Positions 1 through 10,254 of a stretch of DNA of 64,000 nt are shown here, piece by piece. The translations under genes and the position numbers were made by a program. The DNA lies in NCBI GenBank assembly GCA_030762935.1, contig CM060892.1:90430827-90494826 (forward strand), given 5' to 3'. A model generated the notes under the pieces. That model saw only the letters and a program-made list of their open reading frames with translations, made no database searches and was not told where the DNA came from. Numbering within the stretch: position 1 is the stretch's first letter; every line of letters starts with the position of its first letter. This stretch comes from Hymenopus coronatus (lineage: Eukaryota; Arthropoda; Insecta; Mantodea; Hymenopodidae).

Positions 1-424
1 CCACTTCAATAAAACAAGAGAAAACAAAACAAAAAGAAAACCGATAGTGGCTCAGTACAATTATACAATGAAACTGTTCTCGATGATCTGAGGCTGGTCA
101 GCGTATGGGCTACTCTTAAGCCAAAACGGTCATTTGTATTTATTTAATAATTATAAAAAATGTAAATTTAAGCCTGTAAGCCAGACCCAAATTTACTGGC
201 ACCAGGGTACATTGCACTAATAAAATAAACTGAAACTGAACTGAAGTGGATCAGTAGTGCCAGAGCCTTAGAGTGCAGTTCCGTCGCAGAGACCCCGATG
301 GCAGCCAACAGCTGAAAAGTTGAATAATGCTGAGTGTTGAAGCGACTAAAAAGGAAGAAGCTGAACTAGTTAGGAGTTTCATTTATGGACGCTCATTAAC
401 TGCTTTGGTTCTCAGCATGGTCCA
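1..424. other. Unassigned AT-rich DNA
   Basis: No open frame or repeat is recognised. A-rich runs occur in the first 45 bases. Confidence 0.5.
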
Positions 425-610
425 GTTCTTATGAGGCCATGCAAAACCTCTTAATTTTGCTCAGGCTTGAGGTTCTTTTACGTGCCGTAAATTTGTAACA
501 CGGGACCAATGGCTTTACTTCCCTTCCAAAGGCAGCCATGCTAAGGATCTTTAGCCCCCAAAAAATCCATCGCCCTCCCGTGGTGTGAACCTGCGACATT
601 GGGAAATAAA
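425..610 (-). repeat. SINE-like repeat remnant
   Basis: On the minus strand this stretch contains GCAGGTTCACACC, which resembles a degenerate pol III B box, followed by a body with GTAAAGCCATTGGTCCCGTG and GGCACGTAAAAGAACC. I recall similar body sequences as dispersed repeats in arthropods, but that is recollection only. No A box or target-site duplication was found, so this is an old, 5'-damaged copy at best. The overlapping open frames are not genes. Confidence 0.35.
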
Positions 611-2050
611 GACCAGCAGTGAGATTGTCACGATAGAGAAGATAATGGAAACATTTATAGTTGAAATCCAAAATAGAGAAGATGGAGAAGAAAATGAAAT
701 ATGGAATGAAGGAAATGAAATCCGTAAGATAGAAACAAAAATAGAATCCAAAATGGAGACGATGTAGTCAGAAATAAAAACCTGAACGTCCAAGAAAGAA
801 ACGGGAGATATAGACCAAAATCCATAAACAGACTGATGAAAAAAGGAAGGGCTTGGTGGAAAGAAGGAAGGCCGTGTTCAACGCCATAACACCCTGGAAG
901 AAGGTAACAATGGCAGCGGAAAGGCACCGACTGACCTAGGGGAAAAAAATCCTTGATAGAAAAAAGAAGATCTTGGTATTGGTTTGTATCATTCTTAGTA
1001 CACATATTTAAATAGATGTCTAAACGCATCCTTATAACAAAGGTATAACAGCTAGCCTGTATATAATTCCATAAGCCTGTTGCTAATGTGCGAGCTCTTT
1101 AAATTATCTTCAGGTAGTTTTAATGCCACAACTCAAAAATGAGGTATTTCTGCTGTTTGCTAGCTGTATGATGTAAGATTTTTCTCTCTTATATTACGCA
1201 CCAATTAAAGTTTATGAGAATATTTAATGGAGGCTAATAACTGATCTGTTTTGAAAAGGAGTTGAAGATGGTTTTAAGGCGCACTGTTCCTGAAGTCAAC
1301 CACAAGGGATTATAATACCGTCGCATTAAATGTTTGAACTTCAAGATTATTTAGAACTTAAATTTGCATACAACATTTAATTCCGTCACAAGGCAAAATT
1401 TTTAAATTACTGAACTGCTCTCTGAACTGCTTTACGTCGAACACTCACCGATCGCTGCTAAAATGATTTGAGACAGTACACTTTTTAGTAAAAACACTTG
1501 AGACAGTACATGTCTTGTCATGGGGCAAAGAGTTATTCAGAAGGGAAAGATAAATCATAGCTAATAATATAAATTATATCAAGAAGGGAAATATAACTGT
1601 ACATCGAAAAAAAAAGATTTCAAACACGTATAAGTAGCCGAGTTGTCACGAGCTGGTAGCACCGTATACCGTTAGGAGTACTGCATTGCCCCGAAGGGGT
1701 GAGGTTACACTGCCCGAAAGAACATACCGGAAAGGAAATAAACAATGCTACCGCCGGTCAGGCGACACTGTTTGGGTGCACTTGGTGTAGAACATCGCCA
1801 GAGCAAAGATGTGATATTTAGGGTCCGTGATGGAACCGAACAGGCTACCTTTAGTCATGAGAGAAATAGTTATTTTAATACTGACCAGAATACGGAATAA
1901 ATTACGGCATCAAAAGTAATAAGTAATAATAATCACGGTCACGTAAAGCATAGTTTACAGTGCAAAATTTAAGTGGGATGCGTGTGTGCTCGACGGAGAA
2001 AAACAGCCAAAGTAATTGAGTCATACCAGACCCTGAAAAATTTTCTATGC
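611..2050. other. Unassigned DNA
   Basis: Purine-rich at 630-870 and otherwise AT-rich. A slightly GC-richer patch at 1640-1830 contains the short palindrome CCCCGAAGGGG but no recognisable gene. The 124-codon minus frame at 655-1029 is the complement of the purine-rich strand and shows no domain. Confidence 0.4.
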
Positions 2051-2094
2051 TAATAAAAATCCTGAGCTAGGGCACCCACAAATTTACACCATTC

Positions 2095-2180
2095 CTAATA
2101 GCCAAAAGCCTCACCCGGGATACGAACCCGTAAACCCTTACCACCACACACTGCGCTACGATCACTATACCAATAGTCTG
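2095..2180 (-). repeat. tRNA-derived SINE head remnant
   Basis: The minus strand carries a B-box-like GGTTCGTATCC with a degraded upstream region containing TAGCGCAGTG. The pattern matches the head of a tRNA-derived SINE. The body and tail cannot be recognised. Confidence 0.4.
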
Positions 2181-2199
2181 AATTACAAGTATATGTCAC

Positions 2200-2890
2200 T
2201 TAAAGCGTAAGAGGCGCCAGGGCAGCTAAATTTTCAAAAAGTATCCCCCTATATTAATCTAAGTCCCGCCTACACAAGAATACCAAGCCATAGTTCATAT
2301 TTCTACGTTGCCAAATCTTAACCAAGCTTCATATTATCGCATGAGACCCTTTTTTATTATCTTCGATTTTCAATCATAGGGATCGTTTCTCTTTGCTAAG
2401 TACCCAAAATGGCATTTGAGAGGCTTAAAAATTCTAAGCATATTTTAAGTTTGTTGATACACTAATTCAATGAAATGAACGAAATTACTTTCATTGCTTA
2501 CTGAGGTTTGTGGAACTTAATTATTTGCACTACTATGACTTCAAAATAACTGCTTCTAGACTAAGCTTTCTTAGCTAACAAAAAATGTTGTAACTTGTGT
2601 TATTTTCATATTATGGATATTATTCAATATGTACTTTATTGATTTTAATGTATGGACTTATCTATCGTAATAATTTCCCGGTTTCCCTGTTATTTATTCA
2701 TAAAGTAGCTACTAGATTAACACTACCATATTTCCCATGTTATCCTAAACAATTAATTTACAACATGTAGCTTTTCTGCTAAACCATTCCTTTTGTATCT
2801 TTGCATACTCAAGTTAATCAGCATTTCATTATGTAAAAACCTTCGAATACATTCCAGTGTATACCAGTGAAACAGACCATCATACCTGTC
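2200..2890. other. Unassigned AT-rich DNA
   Basis: No open frame, SINE box or family H similarity was seen. Confidence 0.5.
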
Positions 2891-2892
2891 TC

Positions 2893-3041
2893 TGATGCGA
2901 GAAGGTTTTTGCGCGAGGATTTCCTTATCCTCAGGAGAAAAATAATGTCGATGGACGCGGGCTTATTTGAGCATCATTTCACCCACTTCATTCAACGCCC
3001 AATATCTGATCTAACAGGTTAAAGGACGTTAAACTACAAAA
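2893..3041 (+). repeat. SINE-D, 5'-truncated, plus strand
   Basis: Contains the conserved SINE-D segments seen also at 12.3 and 20.8 kb: GATTTCCTTATCCTC, a TTTGAGCATCATTTCACC block, and the tail AAAGGACGTTAAACTACAAAA. The tRNA-like head is missing or too worn to see. The A tail is directly followed by the first base of a full family H copy, so H appears to have inserted at the SINE tail. Confidence 0.6.
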
Positions 3042-3908
3042 TCTGATGTGTTCCATTCACATGACTTTCTCTACATATCTGCAACAAAATTATTCTTAAA
3101 AAGCTTAGGCTTCTATTTACTTCATGCTAATTGAGAAAACATTAGCAGAAATAGTCTTATTACTTGCTTCCTTATAAGTAGAAGCGAAATAAGGGAGTAC
3201 AATTGGCTAGTCATAGTCAAAAGCTGGTTTCTATGTGACTGAAATTCTTTATTTGTATGGACAGGAGTTGACAAATTCCGATATGAGAAAAGTAGAAGTT
3301 TTTCAAAGCTGAAACTCAAAACAAGGAATATCTTAAAAACGACCAACTCCACGAGAAAAAGTATATAACATAAATTGTGTATTTTAATGTGTTCTACATT
3401 TTCTGTGTGGTAAGTTTTTGTCCATCTTTTACGGTTTAGAAGTTGTGCAAAAATCCGCAAAATTCATCCAGAATAAAGTAGTCTTTAGATGCTATTCCCA
3501 GAAAATTCAAGATATACATTTTATTTTTCAAGTAAATTTCTTAAGTATACGAGATTTTAATCAGAATTGTTAGAGCCATTTTTAAGAAAATCAAAACTTT
3601 CGAAATGTTTTCCATGTAAAAGGTAGTTTGGGGTGGGGGATTTTCTTGAAAATGTTCGTGTCGCATCCTTGGAAGATACTAAACTTAAATTTCAAGTTTG
3701 GTTTTTAACGATATTTTCATGTTGAGCTATACTGCCCATAGACACACACAGACAGACACATACACGGACATTTTTCTAAAAATACTTTTTTTTTATTCAG
3801 GGGGTCGCAAAACATATATTTCCGGTGAAATATTGGTATCGAATTTTTGGGTGCAATACAAACCTTCTCTGTAAATTATGATCATAGTACGTATACAGAA
3901 AGTAAAAA
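3042..3908 (+). mobile_element. Family H copy 1, full length (HINE/DINE-like)
   Basis: Reference description of family H. It starts TCTGATGTGTTCC, in which ATGTG and CACAT can pair, then ACATGACTTTCTCTAC about 20 bases in. A body follows with TTACTTGCTTCC, GTGTTTTAA and TCCATGTAAA segments, then a short CA/GA tract near 3740-3770, a T tract, TTTCCGGTGAAATAT, and a 3' hairpin ending CAGAAAGT followed by A bases. The internal ACTTTCTCTA and the terminal TAGAGAAAGT form an asymmetric inverted repeat. Nothing in it encodes a protein; the 112-codon minus frame at 3122-3460 is fortuitous. The resemblance to Helentron-associated nonautonomous elements is inferred from structure. Confidence 0.8.
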
Positions 3909-4450
3909 GCATAACATGTGGTAACTATGAAAAACAAGCACACTGTGAAAATACTGGAAGCATTGACAAGTAATTCTCACTGAGTAACAGCTGTCCAAAA
4001 ACTAGCGAGTTATTTCTTCTCGCTTCTAAGCGCTACGTCAACAAAGTAATAAAGCAGGGGCAAAAACAATTTAATGCCGCATAAAAATGCTCTTGGCCCG
4101 CGAAGTTGCACACACTAGCCATGACAGTTCTGATACTATAAGTTAGGAAAGAAATGGCTCCCATTTCCTGTCATAAAGTTTGGCTCTAAAACGAATCCCT
4201 CAGTTTTAATATTTACGTCACTAAGCTACAACAAAGACTGGAAGGGAGAAACATATGCGTTCGTTCTAATAAAGAGATCCAACAATTTCATTTATTTGAG
4301 CTCGCAGGTTTTATTACATATTACCAGACGACTTGCAGTTCTACAGAGACCAAGACCGTTTTTGTGTACCCAATTACCTTTCTACGACATTCTCTTAGTC
4401 AGCAGAAGTGGAATCTGTGCAGTATCAAATAACACTAAGAGCATTGTTAA
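3909..4450. other. Unassigned DNA
   Basis: No feature recognised. Short open frames here lack domain-like content. Confidence 0.45.
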
Positions 4451-4455
4451 ACAAC

Positions 4456-4624
4456 CAATGTTTTGGAATCCTCCTAAAATTGAATTTTGGGCAAATTTTA
4501 ATAGGCCTTTGTTCTTTTTTACTTTTTCCACGCGTGAAGCAATGTTTTGAAATTCTTTTAAAATCAAAATTTGGGCAAATTTCATTAGGACTTTATATTT
4601 TTTTACTATCTCCTGACGTGCTAT
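4456..4624 (+). repeat. Two-copy direct repeat, 84-bp period
   Basis: Two adjacent, diverged units start CAATGTTTTG at 4456 and 4540. Both contain TTTGGGCAAATTT, a TAGG(C/A)CTTT segment and a TTTTTTACT run. Small frames on both strands repeat with the same period. Confidence 0.6.
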
Positions 4625-4644
4625 GAACATAGTGTACCTTTCTA

Positions 4645-4985
4645 GAAAAGCAAAGTGTGTATGTGTGTGTGCTTATTGTGGACTGCAAGCTCAGAGAGAA
4701 AAGACAATTATGCACTAAATTCGGTATTTAAATTTAGTATCTTCCAAGAATGCGAAATGAAGATTTCTCAAGAAATTGCCTTCACTCCGGACTACACTTC
4801 ATATAGAAACATTTTAGAACATTTTGTTTTTCTCATAAATTACTAACGATTTCTATTAAAATACTGTATATTACAGAAATTGACATGCAAAATAGAACAT
4901 ATCTAAATCAATAATCATTTGTAAGAATACTTTGTTTGCGGAACAGGTAGAGAGTCTTATGTGAACGGAACACACCAGGATTTTA
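4645..4985 (-). mobile_element. Family H fragment, minus, internally deleted
   Basis: Starts in a TG tract, the complement of the family CA tract. It then runs through GGTATTTAAATTTAGTATC, CTTCCAAGAATGCG and the region matching GATTTTGATTAAAATACCG. It jumps to the 5' terminal segment near 4930-4980, with GTAGAGAGTCTTATGTGAACGG preceding the complement of the element start. Roughly half the element, including the 3' hairpin, is missing. Confidence 0.6.
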
Positions 4986-4989
4986 CTCA

Positions 4990-5355
4990 ACACACCCCTC
5001 ACACGCAATCCAGCACACTCCTCACAAACTATATTCCAATTAAAAAAATCCATATCTGGGGCTTGTTTCACAATATTTAAATAAAAGACTATAAATGCTT
5101 ATTAACTCTGTTTACAATAAAAGCTTGTTTACTTATTAAGTTCGATGAACTTTATAAATACAGATATTCAGCTTACAAACGTAAACATTAAGCACATTCT
5201 GTCATATTCCTGTTTTAAAGCTTCGCCAACGTGTTAGAAAAAAATTATATGGTAGGTTATATTTCCAAACGTGTAGCACATTCCGTAATCTTTATGATTA
5301 GATTAGATACCATTCTGTAGGTTCGTTTTGGCCAACAAGCCACTGAACATACATG
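4990..5355. other. Unassigned AT-rich DNA
   Basis: No recognised repeat or gene. Confidence 0.45.
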
Positions 5356-5356
5356 T

Positions 5357-5590
5357 GTGCGGCCGCGCCGTGGCCGAGTGGTTAGACGTTTCGTCTCCCA
5401 CTTAGACGGCCCAGGTTCGATCCCAAGCGTGTGGGATTTGTGGTGGACTAAACGGCGCAGGGGCGGGTTTTCCGGGTTCTCCAGTTTTCACCGCAATCGC
5501 ATTCCACTGGTGCTGCATCTTCATTCCATGTATTATTAGTGTCAATGGCTGCGGTGCTACATTAGTAAAAACAGGCGCTAAACAATATAA
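5357..5590 (+). repeat. SINE-A, tRNA-derived, plus strand
   Basis: Intact-looking internal pol III promoter: A box TGGCCGAGTGG at 5371-5381 and B box GGTTCGATCCC at 5414-5424. The body has GGGATTTGTGGTGGACTAA, TTTCCGGGTTCTCC, the ATCGCATTCCAC(T/C)GGTGCT block, a TGTATTATTAGTGTCA segment and a short A-rich end. The flanks share ATACATGTGTG / ATACATATGTGT, a possible imperfect target-site duplication. The TGGCCGAGTGG head is typical of a Leu/Ser-type tRNA ancestor, but the source tRNA is uncertain. Confidence 0.85.
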
Positions 5591-5609
5591 AAAAATACAT
5601 ATGTGTATT

Positions 5610-6415
5610 TAACCTGAAATACACTATACAGCCAAAATATTTGAAGATTCAAAGGTATTAAACACTACGGACACACGATTAGAAAATATTTCATTTTAGT
5701 ATATTGGCTACACTGATGGTCTGTGATTTGGTTGGTCGTTGCATTATTATTGAATAGATTCGTCTAAGCGCGAACGCGGGATACTCTATGCACACCTCTG
5801 CATACTGAAGTTTTAGAGAATCGACGCATGTCGGTAACTGCATGACATGGTCAGCCAGTTCCGTTCCAACTACTGTTTGGAGCTTGTGTCTCCTCGTTTG
5901 CCAATTACATGCTGAGTGTAAATCCTATGTCTTCAATAATAGTTCCATTGCGAAAGTAGTTATTCGATAGCTTTCATTATATTTATGAAGAATGTGAAGA
6001 CATAAATTTTGAGACTATAACGCTTATAAATCTTCTATCTTCCATTCATTATCTGAATCACAAAATTGCTATTAAATAGCATTTATTGTAATTTTCTGTA
6101 CTTAAATATAGCCTTTAAATGTATTTTTGTTAACAAATATTAAAATGAAAGTTGCTTTACAATCCTTAGCCATTTATAGATAAAACTATTTAGTTTGCAA
6201 ACACAAATTACAATTGGTGGGATTACTATCTGATTGAGCAATCAAACTAAGTAACTAAGTTGCAAATTCTACAAAATGTATCTTTTAAGTACTTAGGCAT
6301 ATTTATAAGTTCAACTTTACAAACTTCTTTTGTCAAGTAAATGTTTACATATTGCAAAGCTTACAATTATTAACAAAGTTAGTGAAAATGCGAATAGAAC
6401 CTTTGGGATCACCTG
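5610..6415. other. Unassigned AT-rich DNA
   Basis: No supported feature. A slightly GC-richer patch at 5765-5900 has no coding signal. Confidence 0.5.
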
Positions 6416-6437
6416 AACCCCTCAAAAATCAAAAGCC

Positions 6438-6472
6438 CGTGTGTGTGTGTGTTTGTGTGTATGTGTGTGTTT
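6438..6472 (+). repeat. (TG)n microsatellite
   Basis: Imperfect TG repeats broken by TTTG and TATG. It may be all that remains of the CA tract of an old minus-strand family H copy, because weak H-like sequence (AAAATGGCTCC, GATTAAAATACC) lies at 6680-6715. Confidence 0.6.
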
Positions 6473-6479
6473 TGTATGC

Positions 6480-6960
6480 GTGAGTCTTTCTGCATGTGTC
6501 TTTCCAACCATCTGTGTCCGTCGGTGTCTAATCGTAAATAACACAACCAAAAAATAACAAATATGATGAATACCGAAGTTTATATTTAATTGAGCTCTTC
6601 CAAAGACTCGATGGATATTTAAAAAAAACAAAATAGCACGACATTAAGGTATCGTTTATAAATATACTTTTATTCGCTTAAAATGGCTCCAAACATTTCG
6701 ATTAAAATACCATATGTTTCAAATCTTTACAAAACTAATCAAATGCATCTCAAGAATTTTTTGTGATTGATCTGTGAAGCACCTTCCATTTCAATTAATG
6801 CTGTACAATTTTACGTATCTTCAAATTATTAGAGGTAGATAAATCTTACAACAGATAAATTATATGCTTTTAAACCATCAATTTATATCAAATAACTGTT
6901 TTGTGATCTTTCACGATACATTACAGACTTGAATTTTCTTCCAATGGACGAGTTGCTATT
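6480..6960. other. AT-rich DNA with a weak family H trace
   Basis: At 6680-6715 a stretch resembles the family H body in minus orientation. The rest is unassigned. Confidence 0.35.
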
Positions 6961-6964
6961 TATT

Positions 6965-7440
6965 ACTTACCTAGACATGGTACGTAAAGGTATTGCCTCC
7001 ACCCGAAAAGTTGATGTCTAGATTTCACCAGAAATACTCGTTTTAGGGTCCCCTTTATACAAAAATTAATTATTAGAAAAAGGTCCGCGTGTGTCCGTGT
7101 GGCTGTGAATACGAGAACTCAAAAACGAAAATTCGGTAAAATAACAAACTTGGTGTTTAAGATAAGTATTTTTTAAGGATGCGACACGAACATTTTGAAG
7201 AAAATCCCCCACCCCAAACTATCTTTTACTGAAAAAGTGTTCGAATGGTTTGGTTTTCTGAAAAATGCTCTAACGATTTTGATTAGAATGCTGTATATTA
7301 AAGACATTTACATGAAAAATAAAGTGTTATATTTTGAATTCTCTGGAAATAGCCTCGAAGAGATTTTATTCTGGATGAATTTTAAGATTCCTTAATTCCA
7401 TTCTACTTGCATTTCTGCTGATGTTTATCTCGACTAGCAA
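6965..7440 (-). mobile_element. Family H copy 2a, minus, partial
   Basis: Begins with a worn 3' hairpin region, then GGTATTGCCTCCACCC, the complement of TTTCCGGTGAAATCTCGG, a TG tract near 7085, GGATGCGACACGAA and CACCCCAAACTA. It continues to TTTTATTCTGGATGAATTT. The middle of the element is then missing, and a short 5'-side piece (CTGCTGATGTTTATCTCG) follows at 7420-7437. The next family H copy starts a few bases later in the opposite orientation. Confidence 0.7.
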
Positions 7441-7446
7441 GAAAAA

Positions 7447-8243
7447 TCACATGTGCTTCATTCACAAGACTTTCTTTTCATCGCCGTAACAAATTATTGT
7501 TAAAAAACACATTATTCTAGATAATCGAAATAAACATTAGCAGAAATTGTCTTTAATTAGTTTCTTCCTTTTAAATAGAAGGGAACTAAGGGAAATACAC
7601 TAAGCTAAAATAATAGTCAAATATTTTAAAAGCTGGTTGCCATGTTGCTGAAATCCTTTTCTATGCAGGGTCAGGAGTTTATAACTTTCCGCGTAAGAAA
7701 AGTTTAAGTATTATAGCTCTGAAACAAATAAAAAGAAATATCCCAGAGATTTTAAATTCCACGAAAAAAAAACCTATATGATATAAATTGTGTGTTTTAA
7801 CTGATCTACATTTTTAGGTAGTAAATTTTTGTCTATATCTTACGGATTATCAGTTATGCAAAATTCAACAAAAGTAATTCAGAATAAAGGGATGCTTAAA
7901 GGTTATGCGCAGAAAATTCAAGATGTACAAAATATGGTATTCTAATCAAATCATTAGTAATTTTTGATAAAATGAGTGGGAGGGGGTTCTCAAAATCTTC
8001 GGTCGCATCCCTGGAAGATACTTAATTTATAAACCAACTTTGGTATTTTACAGACTTTTCGTTCTTGAGTCATCGGGTTCACAGACACACGAACACACAC
8101 ACACACATTTTTCCACAATTTTTTTTTTTTTTTTGGATACAGGGCAATCTGAAATGTGTAATTCCGATGAAACCTTGTCATCGAATTTTTGGGTGGAATG
8201 CAATACCTTCTCTACAATGTATATAGTAGTGTAGAGAAAGTAA
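7447..8243 (+). mobile_element. Family H copy 2b, near full length, plus
   Basis: Starts TCACATGTGCTTCATTC, a variant of the family start, followed by AAGACTTTCTTTTCATC. The CA tract is at 8085-8106 and a T run at 8118-8134. The 3' end is a degenerate hairpin closing with GTAGAGAAAGTAATAAG. The sequence beyond it is an inverted copy of the family 5' end, listed separately. Confidence 0.75.
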
Positions 8244-8312
8244 TAAGCGTTTTAACAATACTTTTTTACTGAGATGTAGAGAAAGTTGTGTGACTGGAAC
8301 ACATCATATTTT
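8244..8312 (-). mobile_element. Inverted family H 5' end joined to copy 2b
   Basis: Right after the 3' hairpin of copy 2b comes AGCGTTTTAACAATAC, then GAGATGTAGAGAAAGTTGTG and GGAACACATCATA before a T run. This is the family 5' terminal segment of about 65 bp in minus orientation. The same arrangement with nearly the same junction (AAGC) recurs at 45.96 and 60.8 kb. Confidence 0.65.
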
Positions 8313-8500
8313 TTTTCCTCTCGTGATCATACACTAATAGAGTTTTAAAGCCATTATATAGCATCCCGTGTTTTAAACAGTTCATTTAACCTAAGCTTCC
8401 TGTATCCCTGCTTGTACCTACAGCGTAATGTGAATAAGGAAAGATATTTTTAGATCATTTATCTAGATTAATAAGAAGTATACAAAAAATAAGCTTTTGT
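8313..8500. other. Unassigned AT-rich spacer
   Basis: Lies between the family H cluster and the mariner relic. No feature recognised. Confidence 0.4.
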
Positions 8501-8502
8501 TA

Positions 8503-9912
8503 CGAGGGCCTTTTTTTTTCAACCTCCGATAGGCTATAAATAAAAGAAAGTTCATAGAAAACAATTATTTTATTAATAAACATTTTGTACACTTATGGTT
8601 ACTTTTCAAAATAATCAGACATTTATCGCACCTGTACACAAGCTTTGCAATACCCGCTTCAAAAATGTACCAATGGATATCAAATGAGCATTAATGTTGT
8701 TCTAAAGATCTTAATTGGTTTGAAAGTGCTGCCCTCCAAGCCACGCCTTCAGTTCAGGGAAAAGGTGAAAGTTGCTAGGTGCCAGGTCAGGACTATACAG
8801 CAGATCGAAAATGATCTATTGAGATTGTTCAAGGAGCCGATGGGTTTGCCAGCAGTGTGTGGACGAGCGTTGTCATGGATCAACACAATTCCTGAAGTCA
8901 GCACTCCTCTTCGTTTGCGTTGAATGCTTCTCCGCATACGTCGTAAAGTACGAAGATGGTAGTCACTGCTATATCTGGAGAATAGGGTGGATGTTCGCAC
9001 ATTTTTCCCATTGCAAAGACTGAACGATGGGCCCGAGCTTTATCGTGATGAAACAATTTTTTGTTGTTGTTGCCAAATGAGGTCTTTTTCTTTTAAGCCC
9101 ATCACTCAAACTTTGCAGTAATCTTGCCTAAACTTTTACGCTTTTCCAAGTAATCAATAAAAATAATTCCATGTACCTTCCAGAAAACTTTCACCATAAT
9201 ATTTTTGTAGTTGGTTCACCTGGCGCAATCTACTGTTTTGACTTTGATTGACTTTCTGGAGTGTAACGATGTATCCAAACTTCATCCATTAATAAGCCGT
9301 CTCAAAAATCCATTGGGATATTTAGGTAGAGCTCCACATTGTTAACAGAAACAGTTTTTCTTTGCAGCTTTTGAACAGGTGTCAACAAACGCGGCACCCG
9401 TCTTGCACAGACCCTGAGAAAGCTCAAAACATTACTTAAAATATTACCTGCACGCTCTTTTAATATGTTTGCAGCCTCTGCTCTCTCAAACAAGGTTAAT
9501 CTGCGGTATTCCAGTAATAAACGATGAATTTTGTCACTAATCTCTGGAGTTGTAACTTCTACAGGGCGTCCAGAGCGAGGCTCATCACTAGTACTCGTAG
9601 TTCCATTTTAAACTTTGCAGCCCACCCTTCAACTGTAGAGTATGAAGGGGCAGAGTCTTTTAATGTACTGTCCATTTCCTCCTTTATTTTCTTAGGCTTT
9701 AAGCCTTTCAAATTGAAGTATTTAATCATTGCTCGTTTTTCCAAATCCCCCATTTTCGTGTAAACTCTAAAGCTGTCTTGTTTAAAATGCTGCCATTCAA
9801 AAGCTAAACAAGCTATTAACTTGCAACTATGCATACAAGTTAGTCTAGAGTTCAGCTATGCGATGCTACCGTCTAACTGTCCTAGTGGCGCCATATCTAT
9901 GTAAGGCCCCGA
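8503..9912 (-). mobile_element. Mariner-family transposon, inactive
   Basis: About 1.4 kb, the usual mariner length. The 3' end reads TA then CGAGGGCC with a long T run. The other end, read on the minus strand, has CTCGGGGCCTTA, consistent with a worn terminal inverted repeat. The transposase relic between them is in minus orientation. Only the left side shows the expected TA target, and the outer right boundary is approximate. Confidence 0.75.
8575..9753 (-). pseudogene. Mariner transposase pseudogene
   Basis: The likely start is MGDLEKRAMIKYFNLKG, near base 9753. The N-terminal helix-turn-helix follows, with GLKPKKIKEEMDSTLKDSAP and YSTVEGWAAKFK. The first frameshift comes just after this. 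Later pieces include the linker segment ARRVPRLLTPVQKLQRKTVS, the first catalytic Asp in LLMDEVWIHRYTPES, and the second in VLIHDNARPHTA. In another frame comes YSPDLAPSNFHLF and then WLGGQHFQTN near the C terminus. In mariner enzymes the third catalytic residue is the Asp in APSD; here it is Asn. At least three frameshifts and several stops confirm that it is dead. The enzyme family normally cuts and pastes the element at TA sites. Confidence 0.85.
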
Positions 9913-9914
9913 GA

Positions 9915-10250
9915 CTTATCAGCCGACTTTCAGTTTATAAATCTACGTGACCCTAACCATACGGAGTGGAGAGGCGTTTTACTCAAATACAGTTGTTTCA
10001 CCCTGGCGCCAACAGACTCTTTCTTCTTTTGGCTTAAAGTCTGAAAAACCTACAACCTGTTGGGTTATAGATTTGATAAATGCAAGCATATAAACATTTA
10101 TCCCAATATGAACAATATTCAAGCACTGGTGTATTATTTAAACAATCGTGTAAATATTACACACTCTACTAGTCATCCCACTTTTCACAAACATTCCTAT
10201 TTCTTTCGGACATAAAGTAGCGGTCAACAGTTTAATATCGGAATTTTAAA
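9915..10250. other. Unassigned DNA
   Basis: No recognised feature. It separates the mariner end from the next family H copy. Confidence 0.45.
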
Positions 10251-10254
10251 AAAT

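Noticed and set aside
655..1029. 124-codon minus-strand frame rich in Phe and Leu
   Set aside because: It is the complement of a purine-rich stretch, which lowers stop codon frequency. No domain or signal beyond composition.
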